Part shown: positions 10,535 through 18,981 of the stretch, piece after piece
Numbering within the stretch: the first letter of the stretch is position 1
Layout of the letters: each line of letters begins with the position of its first letter
Assembly (NCBI RefSeq): GCF_002592045.1
Contig: NZ_MEJG01000004.1
Coordinates: 124,001 to 188,000, forward strand
DNA length: 64,000 nucleotides
Direction: 5' to 3'
Source of the DNA: Parasaccharibacter apium
Lineage (GTDB): Bacteria > Pseudomonadota > Alphaproteobacteria > Acetobacterales > Acetobacteraceae
Notes under the pieces: generated by a model
What the model was told of the DNA's origin: nothing
Seen by the model: the letters and a program-made list of their open reading frames with translations, nothing else
Databases searched by the model: none
Position numbers and translations under genes: made by a program

Positions 10535-12217
10535 TTACCTAGCAAGAGCCGGTAGCGGGTCCATCAGGCCAGGGTTATCGGCATAATCAACAGGCACAGC
10601 AATCACAACTGGACCTTGTGTCTCCATCCCCTCACGCAGAGCAGCTTTGAAGCTCTCTACGCTATTGACGTTAATCCCCTTCGCCCCAAAGGAGCGGGCA
10701 AAGGCTGCAAAGTCAATCGGACCGAATGCTACTGCGGCATCACGGCCATATTTCTTCTCTTCCTGAATACGGACCATGTTGAAGTGCTGATCCACCCAGA
10801 TGATATGGATGAGGTTGCTCTTCAGACGAACAGCCGTCTCCAGGTCCATAGAGGACATCATGAAGCTACCATCGCCAGAGACGGAAATAACCTTCTGCGC
10901 TGGGTTAAGGATGCTGGCAGACATACCCCATGGCAGAGCAACGCCCATCGTCTGCTGGCCGTTACTGATGAGCATCTGCCGTGCACGGAAGACGTCCAAG
11001 AAACGCGCATGCCAAATATGGAAGGAGCCCATATCCAAACAGATTGTCATATCCTGCGCGACGATGTCTTCCATCACCTTGATGACCTCAAGCGGATGGA
11101 GCATCCCCTGCTGGGTGCTTTTTGCCTTCTCGAAAGCGAGCTTTTGAGACGCACGATACAGCTCTAAAATCTTATCCAAAGCAGCACCGTTGGAAAGGCC
11201 AGAAACCTCCCGCGTCAGATGCTTCAATGTATGAACAATGGAGCCAATCAACTCAATTTCTGGATTAAAGGCATTGTCCAGCTGAGCCGGAACGACATCA
11301 ATATTCACAATCGGGCGATCAGGCTTCGTGTTCCAAAGGCCGGGATCATACTCAATGGGGTTATACCCAATGGCAATGACAAGGTCCGCCTCTTGCAGCA
11401 GGTAATCACCATACTGGTTGTGGAACAACCCAATCCGACCACAGAAGCGCGATTGCAAGTCTTTAGAGAGAGTACCAGCAGCCTGATAGGTCTCCGTTAC
11501 CGGTAAGTTGGTTGCCTTAATAAAAGCACGGATTGCCTCGGCATTTTCAGGCTTGCTGGCCTTCATCCCCAATAGGACGACCGGCTTTTTAGCCTTCTTA
11601 ATCGCCGCAGCGGCATCCTTAATCTCATCCTCTGGGGCTGGGCCAGCTTTAGCAAAGCTGCGTTTACCCATTAGCGGATAATCTTTGGTGATTTCTGCGT
11701 TCAACACATCCATCGGGATGCTTACAAAGGCACCGCCCTGCCGGGGGCTCTCTGCTGCACGAAAAGCATTGCCGATCACCTCGGAGGCCGCAGCAGGATC
11801 ACCAATCTCTGCGCTATATTTCGTCACCGGGCGCAACATGCTGACTGTATCCATGCTTTGATGGGTCAATTTCAACAAATCAGCACGCCCAACAGCCCCG
11901 CCAATGGTGAGGACAGCATCACCCTCGGAGGTTGCTGTTGCCAAACCGGTTGTCAGGTTGGACACACCGGGGCCGGATGTGGCAATCGCCACACCAGCTT
12001 TACCCGTGATACGGCCAATCCCCCCCGCCATAAAGACGGCATTTTGCTCATGCCGCGCTACAATGGTGCGGATGGGAGAATCTTCCAATGCCTCAAAGAG
12101 ACGGTCAATCTTTGCACCGGGAATCCCGACAATATGGTCAACGCCATGGGCTTCTAAATTACGGACGATAAGATCCGCTGTTGTTTTGCCCGCGTTAGGA
12201 GCTTTCTTCTGCGTCAT
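10535..12217 (-). CDS. alsS: Acetolactate synthase, catabolic type
   Basis: ThDP-dependent acetolactate synthase, 560 residues, joining two pyruvates to 2-acetolactate with loss of CO2. The catalytic glutamate is E57 in RHEQNAVFMAGG. The ThDP-magnesium motif begins GDGSFMMSSMDLETA at about residue 455. I call it catabolic AlsS rather than biosynthetic IlvB because it is paired with an acetolactate decarboxylase and a LysR gene and no small regulatory subunit (ilvH) is adjacent. The product would go to acetoin via AlsD. A hairpin at 12241-12266 lies just upstream of its start. Confidence 0.93.
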   Translation of the reverse strand: MTQKKAPNAGKTTADLIVRNLEAHGVDHIVGIPGAKIDRLFEALEDSPIRTIVARHEQNAVFMAGGIGRITGKAGVAIATSGPGVSNLTTGLATATSEGDAVLTIGGAVGRADLLKLTHQSMDTVSMLRPVTKYSAEIGDPAAASEVIGNAFRAAESPRQGGAFVSIPMDVLNAEITKDYPLMGKRSFAKAGPAPEDEIKDAAAAIKKAKKPVVLLGMKASKPENAEAIRAFIKATNLPVTETYQAAGTLSKDLQSRFCGRIGLFHNQYGDYLLQEADLVIAIGYNPIEYDPGLWNTKPDRPIVNIDVVPAQLDNAFNPEIELIGSIVHTLKHLTREVSGLSNGAALDKILELYRASQKLAFEKAKSTQQGMLHPLEVIKVMEDIVAQDMTICLDMGSFHIWHARFLDVFRARQMLISNGQQTMGVALPWGMSASILNPAQKVISVSGDGSFMMSSMDLETAVRLKSNLIHIIWVDQHFNMVRIQEEKKYGRDAAVAFGPIDFAAFARSFGAKGINVNSVESFKAALREGMETQGPVVIAVPVDYADNPGLMDPLPALAR

Positions 12218-12240
12218 GAGCTACGTTCCTAATCCCATAT

Positions 12241-12266
12241 AACCCCGCCATTATCTAGGCGGTGTT
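12241..12266 (-). promoter_or_regulatory. Hairpin between alsD and alsS
   Basis: Inverted repeat AACCCCGCC / GGCGGTGTT (8 of 9 positions pair) with an 8-base loop, in the 77-base gap between alsD and alsS. On the minus strand it is followed by ATATGGGATTAGG, not a T-run. It could stabilise an mRNA end or adjust expression of the two genes. Confidence 0.4.
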
Positions 12267-12294
12267 ATTGTAAACATATCAAACCAAGTAAAAA

Positions 12295-13026
12295 TCAACC
12301 GCCCTCAGCCGTGCGAATAGCCTCATGCAAGCCTGCTGGCAGGAGGTCGGCCTTAGCGAATTCTTCTGTCTTTGGCAGGGAGATTTCCAAGTCGGACATA
12401 CGGGCGACTTCCAGCTTGCCAGACTTCACACGGTAATCCGTCACATGCCCACCATGCTTGCGATCATCACTCAAAACATGGAGGTGATAACCTGCAACAT
12501 TAATCCCTTGCATATAAGGCGGGGTACGGAAGCCAAGCATCACACCGCTAATCTCCCCCATTTTGAAGGTCGGCTGCTTGGCCACAACCTCCAACATGCC
12601 CGGGTAAGGCTTATGCTGGCAAAAGACTGTGCGTGTATCGACTTTCTCAAACTCACCGGTAAACCGCACAGCCCCAAAGAGGTTAGGGTTATCGATAAGC
12701 TCATTTACAAGAGCCTCAAACTCTTCTTTGCTCATGGGCTTATCAATTGTGACGGTCTTTTCAGGCTCAAAATAGGTCACACAAGCGAAAGGGGTCTTCA
12801 TATCCGCTGTCGTGCCAGAAGCAATCCCCTCGGAGCGGAACTGCCGTACCTCCCCTTCGGTGACGATCATCTCACCATCTAGAGCATCAAACGTACCCAG
12901 ACCGAAATCACCATGCTGAACCAGCTCACCCAGCGTCATTTCGCCGTCATAAACAGCGTCCAACAACGCGGCCATGGTAGATGTCTGGAAAAGACGGTTC
13001 GGCTTTACACCTGAAGGTCGAGTCAT
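12295..13026 (-). CDS. alsD: Alpha-acetolactate decarboxylase
   Basis: Acetolactate decarboxylase, 243 residues, converting 2-acetolactate to acetoin. The zinc-binding histidines are in GYHLHVLSDDRKHGGHV, and the N-terminal QTSTMAALLDAVYDGEMTLGEL is characteristic of the family. A longer frame to 13107 exists, but the ATG at 13026 has an AGGGGG site just ahead and gives the usual family length. With alsS it forms a two-gene unit divergent from a LysR gene, an arrangement like alsSD/alsR of Bacillus but with alsD first. Acetoin formation is a pH-neutral pyruvate outlet common in acetic acid bacteria. Confidence 0.93.
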   Translation of the reverse strand: MTRPSGVKPNRLFQTSTMAALLDAVYDGEMTLGELVQHGDFGLGTFDALDGEMIVTEGEVRQFRSEGIASGTTADMKTPFACVTYFEPEKTVTIDKPMSKEEFEALVNELIDNPNLFGAVRFTGEFEKVDTRTVFCQHKPYPGMLEVVAKQPTFKMGEISGVMLGFRTPPYMQGINVAGYHLHVLSDDRKHGGHVTDYRVKSGKLEVARMSDLEISLPKTEEFAKADLLPAGLHEAIRTAEGG

Positions 13027-13054
13027 ATTGCCCCCTGTGTTGTTACTGTCTTCC

Positions 13055-13074
13055 TCCCTAAAACAGCTTAGGGA
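13055..13074. promoter_or_regulatory. Candidate operator, inverted repeat in alsD-lysR gap
   Basis: TCCCTAA-N6-TTAGGGA is a perfect 7-base inverted repeat in the gap between alsD and the divergent LysR gene. Its size fits a LysR-family recognition site, but no experimental motif supports it. Confidence 0.5.
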
Positions 13075-13103
13075 AGGCCACAAATATATAGTTACCATTA
13101 CCA

Positions 13104-13122
13104 CCATATATCTTATATATGG
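13104..13122. promoter_or_regulatory. AT-rich palindrome at the start of the LysR gene
   Basis: CCATATAT-CTT-ATATATGG is a perfect 8-base inverted repeat. It covers the upstream ATG at 13119 and ends 5 bases before the ATG at 13128. It could be an autoregulatory operator or overlap the lysR promoter. Confidence 0.5.
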
Positions 13123-13127
13123 CTCCT

Positions 13128-14042
13128 ATGGAGATTCGTCATTTTCGCTATTTTGTGACCATTGCTGAGACAGGCAACATCACCCATGCTGCTGAAAAGC
13201 TGGGGATGGAACAACCACCCCTCAGCCAGCAAATCCGCCGTTTAGAACATACACTCGGCGTTGCCCTCTTTCGCCGCCAAGCGCGCGGTGTCAGCCTAAC
13301 AGAAGCCGGACGCGCACTCCTGCCCCATGCGCGTTTGATTCTCGACTTACGCCGTCAATTCATTGAGGATGCACACGGTCTTGCCAGAGGGGAGAAGGGC
13401 CATCTACGCATTGGCTTAGCAGGGGCTGTCCCCCTCCTCCCCAGCATTCCTTTTGCCATCCGCCAATTCAGCACTATTGCACCAGGCGTTACCCTCTCCC
13501 TAGAGGAAAGCAATACCCCCGCCTTGTGCGAGGCCTTACTCTCCTACCGCACGGACATCACAATTTTGCGCCCGCCTGTGCCGGACCAAGCGAATGTCCA
13601 TGTCATTCCTTTATTGGATGAACCGACCCTCATCGCCTTACCGAAAGGGCATCCTTTTACCAATGTAGCAGAGATTCACCTCAGCCGCTTAGCCACCGAG
13701 CCACTCATCATCTTCCCGCGGGAATTAGGGCCGGGATTCTTTGACGCTATATTAGCGGCTTATCGCGATGCCGGGGTTACGCCTGCCCTTGGCCAACAAG
13801 CCCCACAAATTGCAGGAACCATCCCCCTTGTGGCCGCGGGCTTGGGGGTGTCCATCGTCCCCCAATCACTCCACCAACTTCATACAGGTGGGGTAACATT
13901 CCATAAAATCGCACGGCCTGCCCCCCATGCAGCCCTCGCGATTGGGGTGCGCAGAGGCGAACAGCCACCCCTCATCAACCATTTCATCAGCGTATTACAA
14001 CAGGCCTGCAAAACACATACCGAATTGCCTGACCTGCCATAA
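13128..14042 (+). CDS. LysR-family transcriptional regulator (AlsR-like)
   Basis: LysR-type regulator, 304 residues from the chosen start. The N-terminal winged helix-turn-helix reads MEIRHFRYFVTIAETGNITHA and EQPPLSQQIRRLEHTLGVALFRR; an effector-binding domain follows at about 90-295. The divergent position next to alsD-alsS suggests control of acetoin formation, as AlsR does in Bacillus. I prefer the ATG at 13128: MEIRHFRYF matches the usual family start, and the ATG at 13119 lies inside a palindrome. Neither has a convincing ribosome-binding site. It ends 5 bases from the convergent gapR gene. Confidence 0.9.
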   Translation: MEIRHFRYFVTIAETGNITHAAEKLGMEQPPLSQQIRRLEHTLGVALFRRQARGVSLTEAGRALLPHARLILDLRRQFIEDAHGLARGEKGHLRIGLAGAVPLLPSIPFAIRQFSTIAPGVTLSLEESNTPALCEALLSYRTDITILRPPVPDQANVHVIPLLDEPTLIALPKGHPFTNVAEIHLSRLATEPLIIFPRELGPGFFDAILAAYRDAGVTPALGQQAPQIAGTIPLVAAGLGVSIVPQSLHQLHTGGVTFHKIARPAPHAALAIGVRRGEQPPLINHFISVLQQACKTHTELPDLP

Positions 14043-14047
14043 CCACC

Positions 14048-14314
14048 TTACATGCCTAAAGCGCGCCGATAAATATCCAACAATGTTTCTTGCTCTTCAA
14101 TCTCAGCAGGCTCTTGCTTACGCAATTTGATAATCTGTTTGACCACTTTGACATCAAACCCTGCGGATTTTGCCTCAGTGAAAATATCACGAATATCCGC
14201 CCCTAATGCTTTACGTTCCTCCTCCAAACGCTCCACACGCTCGATGATGGAACGCAAGCGATCTGCCGCAATACCGCCTGTTACCGTACCTTCATCACCC
14301 TGACCCATATCCAT
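14048..14314 (-). CDS. gapR: GapR/UPF0335 family DNA-binding protein
   Basis: 88-residue protein of the UPF0335 (DUF2312) family. The Caulobacter member, GapR, is a nucleoid-associated protein that binds overtwisted DNA ahead of forks and polymerases. The match is clear: AADRLRSIIERVERLEEERKAL, then DIRDIFTEAKSAGFDVKVVKQIIKLRK and a C-terminal EEQETLLDIYRRALG. The chosen ATG has AGGAGA at an 8-base spacing; a longer frame reaches 14332. The family is almost confined to Alphaproteobacteria, which supports the taxonomic placement. Confidence 0.9.
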   Translation of the reverse strand: MDMGQGDEGTVTGGIAADRLRSIIERVERLEEERKALGADIRDIFTEAKSAGFDVKVVKQIIKLRKQEPAEIEEQETLLDIYRRALGM

Positions 14315-14693
14315 AAATCTCTCTCCTACCAATGTCTCTATATGCCAAAATATTTAAGGCGGCTTATCGCCCCCTTATGAAGGGGTCAATACCACTGCTA
14401 GAACAAAAGGCTCTATCCCTTTTGCTGCTACCTATGCAAAAACGCTACTAACCTACCAAAAAATATAGCAAATCACAAAAACACAAACGTAAATAACGCG
14501 TAACGTCCTATTGCATAAATCCACAAACTCCACCACAGCCCATAAAAATCACGCTCCACAGCCTATACACGCCCCTCATGCTTGTTACCGCTTGAATGAA
14601 AGCTGCTAGACGCTTTACAAAGAGCAGATAGAAACAAGAGACAAACCCTCTGCCTCAATTAGTGTTTCCCAACAGGAAAGGTAACGCCCTATC
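14315..14693. other. Gene-free region between gapR and zwf
   Basis: About 380 A- and C-rich bases upstream of both divergent genes. Three short perfect hairpins lie near the gapR side: GGCG/CGCC at 14358-14371, CCCCTT/AAGGGG at 14371-14385 and CAAAAGG/CCTTTTG at 14404-14424. None has a T-run. I could not pick a convincing sigma-70 promoter, and no open frame looks coding. Confidence 0.5.
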
Positions 14694-16169
14694 ATGGCTC
14701 ACTCTCAACAGACCGCACCGTTTGATTATGTCATCTTCGGCGCCACGGGCGATCTGACGATGCGCAAGCTCCTCCCCGCCCTGTATAATCAGCTCCGTAT
14801 TGGGCATGTTCCTGAGGACGCACGCATCATCGGCACAGCCCGCTCAGAGCTATCAACTGAGGAATATCGCACACGCGCGCAGGAAGCTTTAGAGCATTTT
14901 CTCCCCGCTCCCCATAAAGATGCAGCCCTCATTGAGCGTTTTCTCAAAAAAATCCATTACGTTACATTAGATGGCACGAAGGAAGATCCTGCCTCTTGGG
15001 ATGACCTTCACACTGTCTTAAAACAATCCCCAGCAGACCGCATCCGCGTCTTTTATTTCTCTACTGCTCCACAGCTTTTTGAGGCAATTAGCGAAAATCT
15101 GCACCGCTTCAGCTTCATCACGCCACAATCCCGCGTTGTGCTGGAGAAACCCATTGGGACCGATAGTGCCTCTGCCCGCGCTATTAATGAAGGTGTAAGC
15201 CGCTTTTTTAAAGAAGAACAAATCTTCCGCATCGACCATTATCTCGGCAAAGAGACTGTACAAGACATCATCGCCCTACGCTTTGCCAACCCTGTTTTTA
15301 ACGCAGTATGGTCAGCTGAGCATATCCAAAGCATCCAAATCACTGCCGCAGAGACGGTGGGTGTCGAGGGCCGCGCTGCTTATTATGATACATCCGGTGC
15401 CCTGCGCGATATGATTCAAAACCATCTATTGCAAGTGCTTAGCCTATGCGCGATGGAAGCCCCGGCAGACCTTGGTGCGGATTCCGTGCGCGATGCTAAA
15501 GTGAAGGTCCTCAAAGCCCTACGCCCTATCCCTCCCGAAAAAGTAGCCAGCGAGACACTTCGCGCCCAATATATCACTGGGACAATGGATGATGTAAAAG
15601 TCCCCGGCTATTTGGAAGAGCTTGGCGATAACAGCAATACAGAGACCTACGCCGTTATGCGCGCTTATGTCGATACACCACGTTGGAAGGATGTCCCCTT
15701 CTATATCCGCACCGCCAAACGCTCTCATAAAAAAGTGAGCGAAGTAGTGGTAACCTTCAAAAAAACAGCGTCCTCCCTATTCGGTAAAGATGGAGAGCAT
15801 AACCGCCTTGTCATCCGCCTTCAGCCTAATGAAGGTTTTGGCCTTGCCCTGAACATCAAAAACCCCTCCGCTGCGGACTTCTCCCTCCAACATGGTGCTA
15901 TGGATGGACGCTTCGCCCCGGCTGACGGCTCTCTCATCCCCGATTCTTACGAGCGTCTCATGCTAGATGCTGTGCGCGGCTATCCCGCTCTCTTTATCCG
16001 CCGCGATGAGGTAGAAGCCGCATGGGCATGGGTAGAGCCCACATTGCAGACATGGGCGGCTAATAAAGTGCCGATGACACATTATCCCGCAGGTTCTTAC
16101 GGGCCAAAAGAAGCACGGGCCTTTATCGCCACCACAGGCGATGCATGGCACGAAGATATGAAAAACTAA
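14694..16169 (+). CDS. zwf: Glucose-6-phosphate 1-dehydrogenase
   Basis: G6PDH, 491 residues, oxidising glucose-6-phosphate to 6-phosphogluconolactone with NADP or NAD. The Rossmann start is FGATGDLTMRKLLPALY. The catalytic signature RIDHYLGKE is at about residue 180, followed by FANPVFNAVWS. Acetic acid bacteria rely on the oxidative pentose phosphate route because phosphofructokinase is generally missing, so this is a central enzyme. The start follows CAGGAAAGGTAACGC, a reasonable ribosome-binding site. A terminator lies 38 bases after the stop. Confidence 0.97.
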   Translation: MAHSQQTAPFDYVIFGATGDLTMRKLLPALYNQLRIGHVPEDARIIGTARSELSTEEYRTRAQEALEHFLPAPHKDAALIERFLKKIHYVTLDGTKEDPASWDDLHTVLKQSPADRIRVFYFSTAPQLFEAISENLHRFSFITPQSRVVLEKPIGTDSASARAINEGVSRFFKEEQIFRIDHYLGKETVQDIIALRFANPVFNAVWSAEHIQSIQITAAETVGVEGRAAYYDTSGALRDMIQNHLLQVLSLCAMEAPADLGADSVRDAKVKVLKALRPIPPEKVASETLRAQYITGTMDDVKVPGYLEELGDNSNTETYAVMRAYVDTPRWKDVPFYIRTAKRSHKKVSEVVVTFKKTASSLFGKDGEHNRLVIRLQPNEGFGLALNIKNPSAADFSLQHGAMDGRFAPADGSLIPDSYERLMLDAVRGYPALFIRRDEVEAAWAWVEPTLQTWAANKVPMTHYPAGSYGPKEARAFIATTGDAWHEDMKN

Positions 16170-16207
16170 CGCCCCCTCGACCACTTCCCACAGACGACAG
16201 CAACACA

Positions 16208-16234
16208 CCGTCCTGCTCCTAGCAGGGCGGTTTT
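16208..16234 (+). terminator. Rho-independent terminator after zwf
   Basis: The hairpin CCGTCCTGCT / AGCAGGGCGG (10 pairs including one G-U, loop CCT) is followed by TTTT. It ends zwf before the next small gene. Confidence 0.8.
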
Positions 16235-16271
16235 GCTATCCATCCCCTGCTATAATAAGCGAATTAACATC

Positions 16272-16721
16272 GTGACAGACAACACGCCCCCACGGCTTGG
16301 CCGCCGCCCAAGGCCGCCGCGCTCTCTCAAACAGCATATCATCCGCCGGCTCATTGTTATCGTCCCAGCCTTTTTCTTAATGTTCATTTTTGTGAGAACA
16401 GGGGCACTAGATAGCCTCTATGACCGTTTCACCTTTAATAAGTTAAGCTGGTTCGATAATACGGCTTTGGTAGAGCATTTACGGACGGTCATTACCCATA
16501 AGGGCCTTACCACCATGCCACGCCGCTGCCTTGTTATGGTCGTCAACGGGGATGCGAGTACACCCGTACCCTCTATTGATGTCTTGGGACGGCATGGGAA
16601 TGGCTGCCCCGGCACAACACCATCGGCTGAACTGTTATTTCACCTTCGTGTTGATCGTGCTGGCCAAAGCATCATGACCGATGCAGGCTCCCCCGGATTA
16701 TATCGCCCCCTCATCCCTTAA
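16272..16721 (+). CDS. Hypothetical single-pass membrane protein
   Basis: I do not recognise this family. From the GTG at 16272 it gives 149 residues: a proline- and arginine-rich N-terminus (PPRLGRRPRPPRSLKQ), one membrane segment (RRLIVIVPAFFLMFIFVRTG), then a soluble domain that positive-inside logic places in the periplasm. Two cysteines there (RRCLVMVV and GNGCPG) could form a disulfide. A TTG start at 16233 would add 13 residues but lies inside the zwf terminator. It sits between zwf and rnpB without an obvious operon partner. Confidence 0.6.
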   Translation: MTDNTPPRLGRRPRPPRSLKQHIIRRLIVIVPAFFLMFIFVRTGALDSLYDRFTFNKLSWFDNTALVEHLRTVITHKGLTTMPRRCLVMVVNGDASTPVPSIDVLGRHGNGCPGTTPSAELLFHLRVDRAGQSIMTDAGSPGLYRPLIP

Positions 16722-16770
16722 CCCTTCCGTTAACTTGACCTCCCCCCATGAGGGAGGCATAAGCAGCCCA

Positions 16771-17168
<398 letters not shown>

Positions 17169-17530
17169 CCTTAATCATCCTCCCTAACATTATTTTCATC
17201 ACACAAAGCCATCATCTGTGATGGGCGCGCCCTCATCATGGCGTATAGCGGCCTCTCTTGGCGCGCCATTTACCAGCATTTCTCACGCTTAATACAGCAC
17301 ATACCTCCTATAGATTCTCTTTATAATCTATTTGCATTTTATTAATTTTAGAGCTGCTCATTCCCCCTCCTCGCAGATTATTTACCTTAAAAAACGCACT
17401 CAAACGCCATTTTTGCGCAATAAAACTTTGACGTCCCATGAAATCCCATGATAACCCATAATTTCCCAAAGAGGGGAATTTTGTATCCATCGTCCATCAT
17501 TCAGGCAAAGGGGAGGGGCATTTCAAAACA
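17169..17530. other. Gene-free region between rnpB and mraZ
   Basis: About 360 bases. The left part holds a CATCA/TGATG hairpin (17209-17222) and two copies of GGCGCGCC at 17224-17231 and 17260-17267, which may form the rnpB 3' processing or termination structure. The middle (17270-17430) is AT-rich with nothing I can name. The right part carries the MraZ boxes and a G-rich stretch ahead of mraZ. Confidence 0.5.
17428..17468. promoter_or_regulatory. MraZ operator: four direct repeats with a 10-base period
   Basis: CCCA (TGGG on the other strand) occurs at 17435, 17445, 17455 and 17465, exactly 10 bases apart, 62-97 bases ahead of mraZ. The MraZ site in E. coli consists of TGGGN boxes separated by 5 bases, the same period. 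A -35-like TTGACG at 17428-17433 directly abuts the first box, so MraZ bound here should block initiation and autoregulate the cluster. Confidence 0.8.
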
Positions 17531-18007
17531 ATGACGATGTTTCTCGGTACCCATGCCAGCCGGGTGGATGCAAAAGGACGCATCTCCATCCCTTCTCCCT
17601 TTCGGACAGTCCTACGCGATAATGCCCGGCCGGGTGATGCGATGATGATTATCCGTCCCTCGCACCTCCATGATTGTTTGGAAGGCTGGACATCCTCCGC
17701 CTTCTTCTCCTTCTCCAACGCGTTGGATGAGTATGATCCTTTCTCTGAGGATCATGACGACCTCGCCACAAGCCTGTATGCTGATGCTTATCCGCTCGAT
17801 TGCGATAAAGAGGGGCGCGTCAACCTCCCCAAGGCGTTAAAGGAACATGCCAACCTAGAGGGGGAAGTCACCTTCATGGGGCTAGGGCGTGTCTTTCAGA
17901 TATGGAACCCCGCTCTTGCTGAAGAGCGTAGGAAGCAGGCCCGCAGCCGTGCGCGTGAGCTGGGTCGCCACAAAGCTACCTCCACACGGGAGGGGTCCAC
18001 ATCATGA
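17531..18007 (+). CDS. mraZ: Transcriptional regulator MraZ
   Basis: MraZ, 158 residues, a DNA-binding protein of the AbrB-like SpoVT fold that represses the division and cell wall operon. The N-terminal copy reads [23 protein letters not shown]. The second DXXXR-type copy is [20 protein letters not shown]. The ATG at 17531 is followed two codons later by another at 17537, which would match the common family start MFLG. It ends in an ATGA overlap with rsmH and should bind the four boxes upstream. Confidence 0.95.
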   Translation: MTMFLGTHASRVDAKGRISIPSPFRTVLRDNARPGDAMMIIRPSHLHDCLEGWTSSAFFSFSNALDEYDPFSEDHDDLATSLYADAYPLDCDKEGRVNLPKALKEHANLEGEVTFMGLGRVFQIWNPALAEERRKQARSRARELGRHKATSTREGSTS

Positions 18008-18981
18008 ACCACGCTCTTTATCGCATCGCTGAGGACATGCAGCAGGAAGGGCACTTCCCCGTTATGCTGCCAGAAGTGCTAGAGACATTAGCCCCCAAAC
18101 CGGGCGGGACTTATCTGGATGGCACCTTTGGTGGTGGCGGCTATAGCCGTGCCCTCCTCCGCGCCGCGGCCTGCACAGTCCATGCGATTGACCGCGACCC
18201 TGATGCAATTAAACGCGGCCAGCCTCTCATTGCTGCCTCAGAGGGCCGGTTGCACCTCCATCAAGGCACCTTTAGCGCGATGGAAGAGCTTGTCGGCGCA
18301 TATGGACCTTTTGATGGCATCGTCTTGGACCTCGGCGTCTCATCCTTCCAACTCGACCAAGAAGAACGCGGCTTTTCCTTCCGTCATGATGGGCCTTTAG
18401 ATATGCGGATGAGCGCAACCGGCCCTAGTGCGGCCGATATCGTCAATGGGGAGAGCGAAGCTGCTCTGGCAGATATTCTGTACCATTACGGGGAGGAACG
18501 CCGCTCCCGCCGGGTTGCCCGCGCTATTGTGGATGCTCGCCAGAGCGGCCCCCTCCAGACGACGGGGCAACTTGCCGAAATCATCCGCAAGGCTATGCCG
18601 AAAGAACGGCCCAATTTCGACCCTGCGACGCGAAGCTTCCAAGCCATCCGCATCGCTGTGAATGACGAATTAGGCGAGCTAGAGCGCACCTTAAAAACGG
18701 CCCCTAACTTGCTCGCCCCGGGCGGTATTTTCTGTATTGTGACCTTCCATTCCCTAGAGGATAGAATGGTCAAGCGCGCCCTTGCCCAGCTAACGGGCCG
18801 TGTTGCGGGGCCTTCGCGCCATACCCCTCTCTCCTTACAGCAGGCAGAAGCCCCCGCTTTTGCGCTGCTCCATACACGCCCTCGCTCTCCCTCCGAGACA
18901 GAGCTTACCCTTAACCCTCGTTCCCGCAGCGCACGTTTGCGCGCTCTGCGGCGTATTTCCGCCCATGGAGCTTCCGCATGA
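18004..18981 (+). CDS. rsmH: 16S rRNA (cytosine-1402-N4)-methyltransferase
   Basis: RsmH (formerly MraW), 325 residues, methylates N4 of C1402 in the decoding site of 16S rRNA using S-adenosylmethionine. The SAM loop is [13 protein letters not shown] at about residue 40. Other family blocks are [17 protein letters not shown] and FHSLEDR. It overlaps mraZ and ftsL by 4 bases each, so translation is probably coupled. Confidence 0.97.
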   Translation: MNHALYRIAEDMQQEGHFPVMLPEVLETLAPKPGGTYLDGTFGGGGYSRALLRAAACTVHAIDRDPDAIKRGQPLIAASEGRLHLHQGTFSAMEELVGAYGPFDGIVLDLGVSSFQLDQEERGFSFRHDGPLDMRMSATGPSAADIVNGESEAALADILYHYGEERRSRRVARAIVDARQSGPLQTTGQLAEIIRKAMPKERPNFDPATRSFQAIRIAVNDELGELERTLKTAPNLLAPGGIFCIVTFHSLEDRMVKRALAQLTGRVAGPSRHTPLSLQQAEAPAFALLHTRPRSPSETELTLNPRSRSARLRALRRISAHGASA

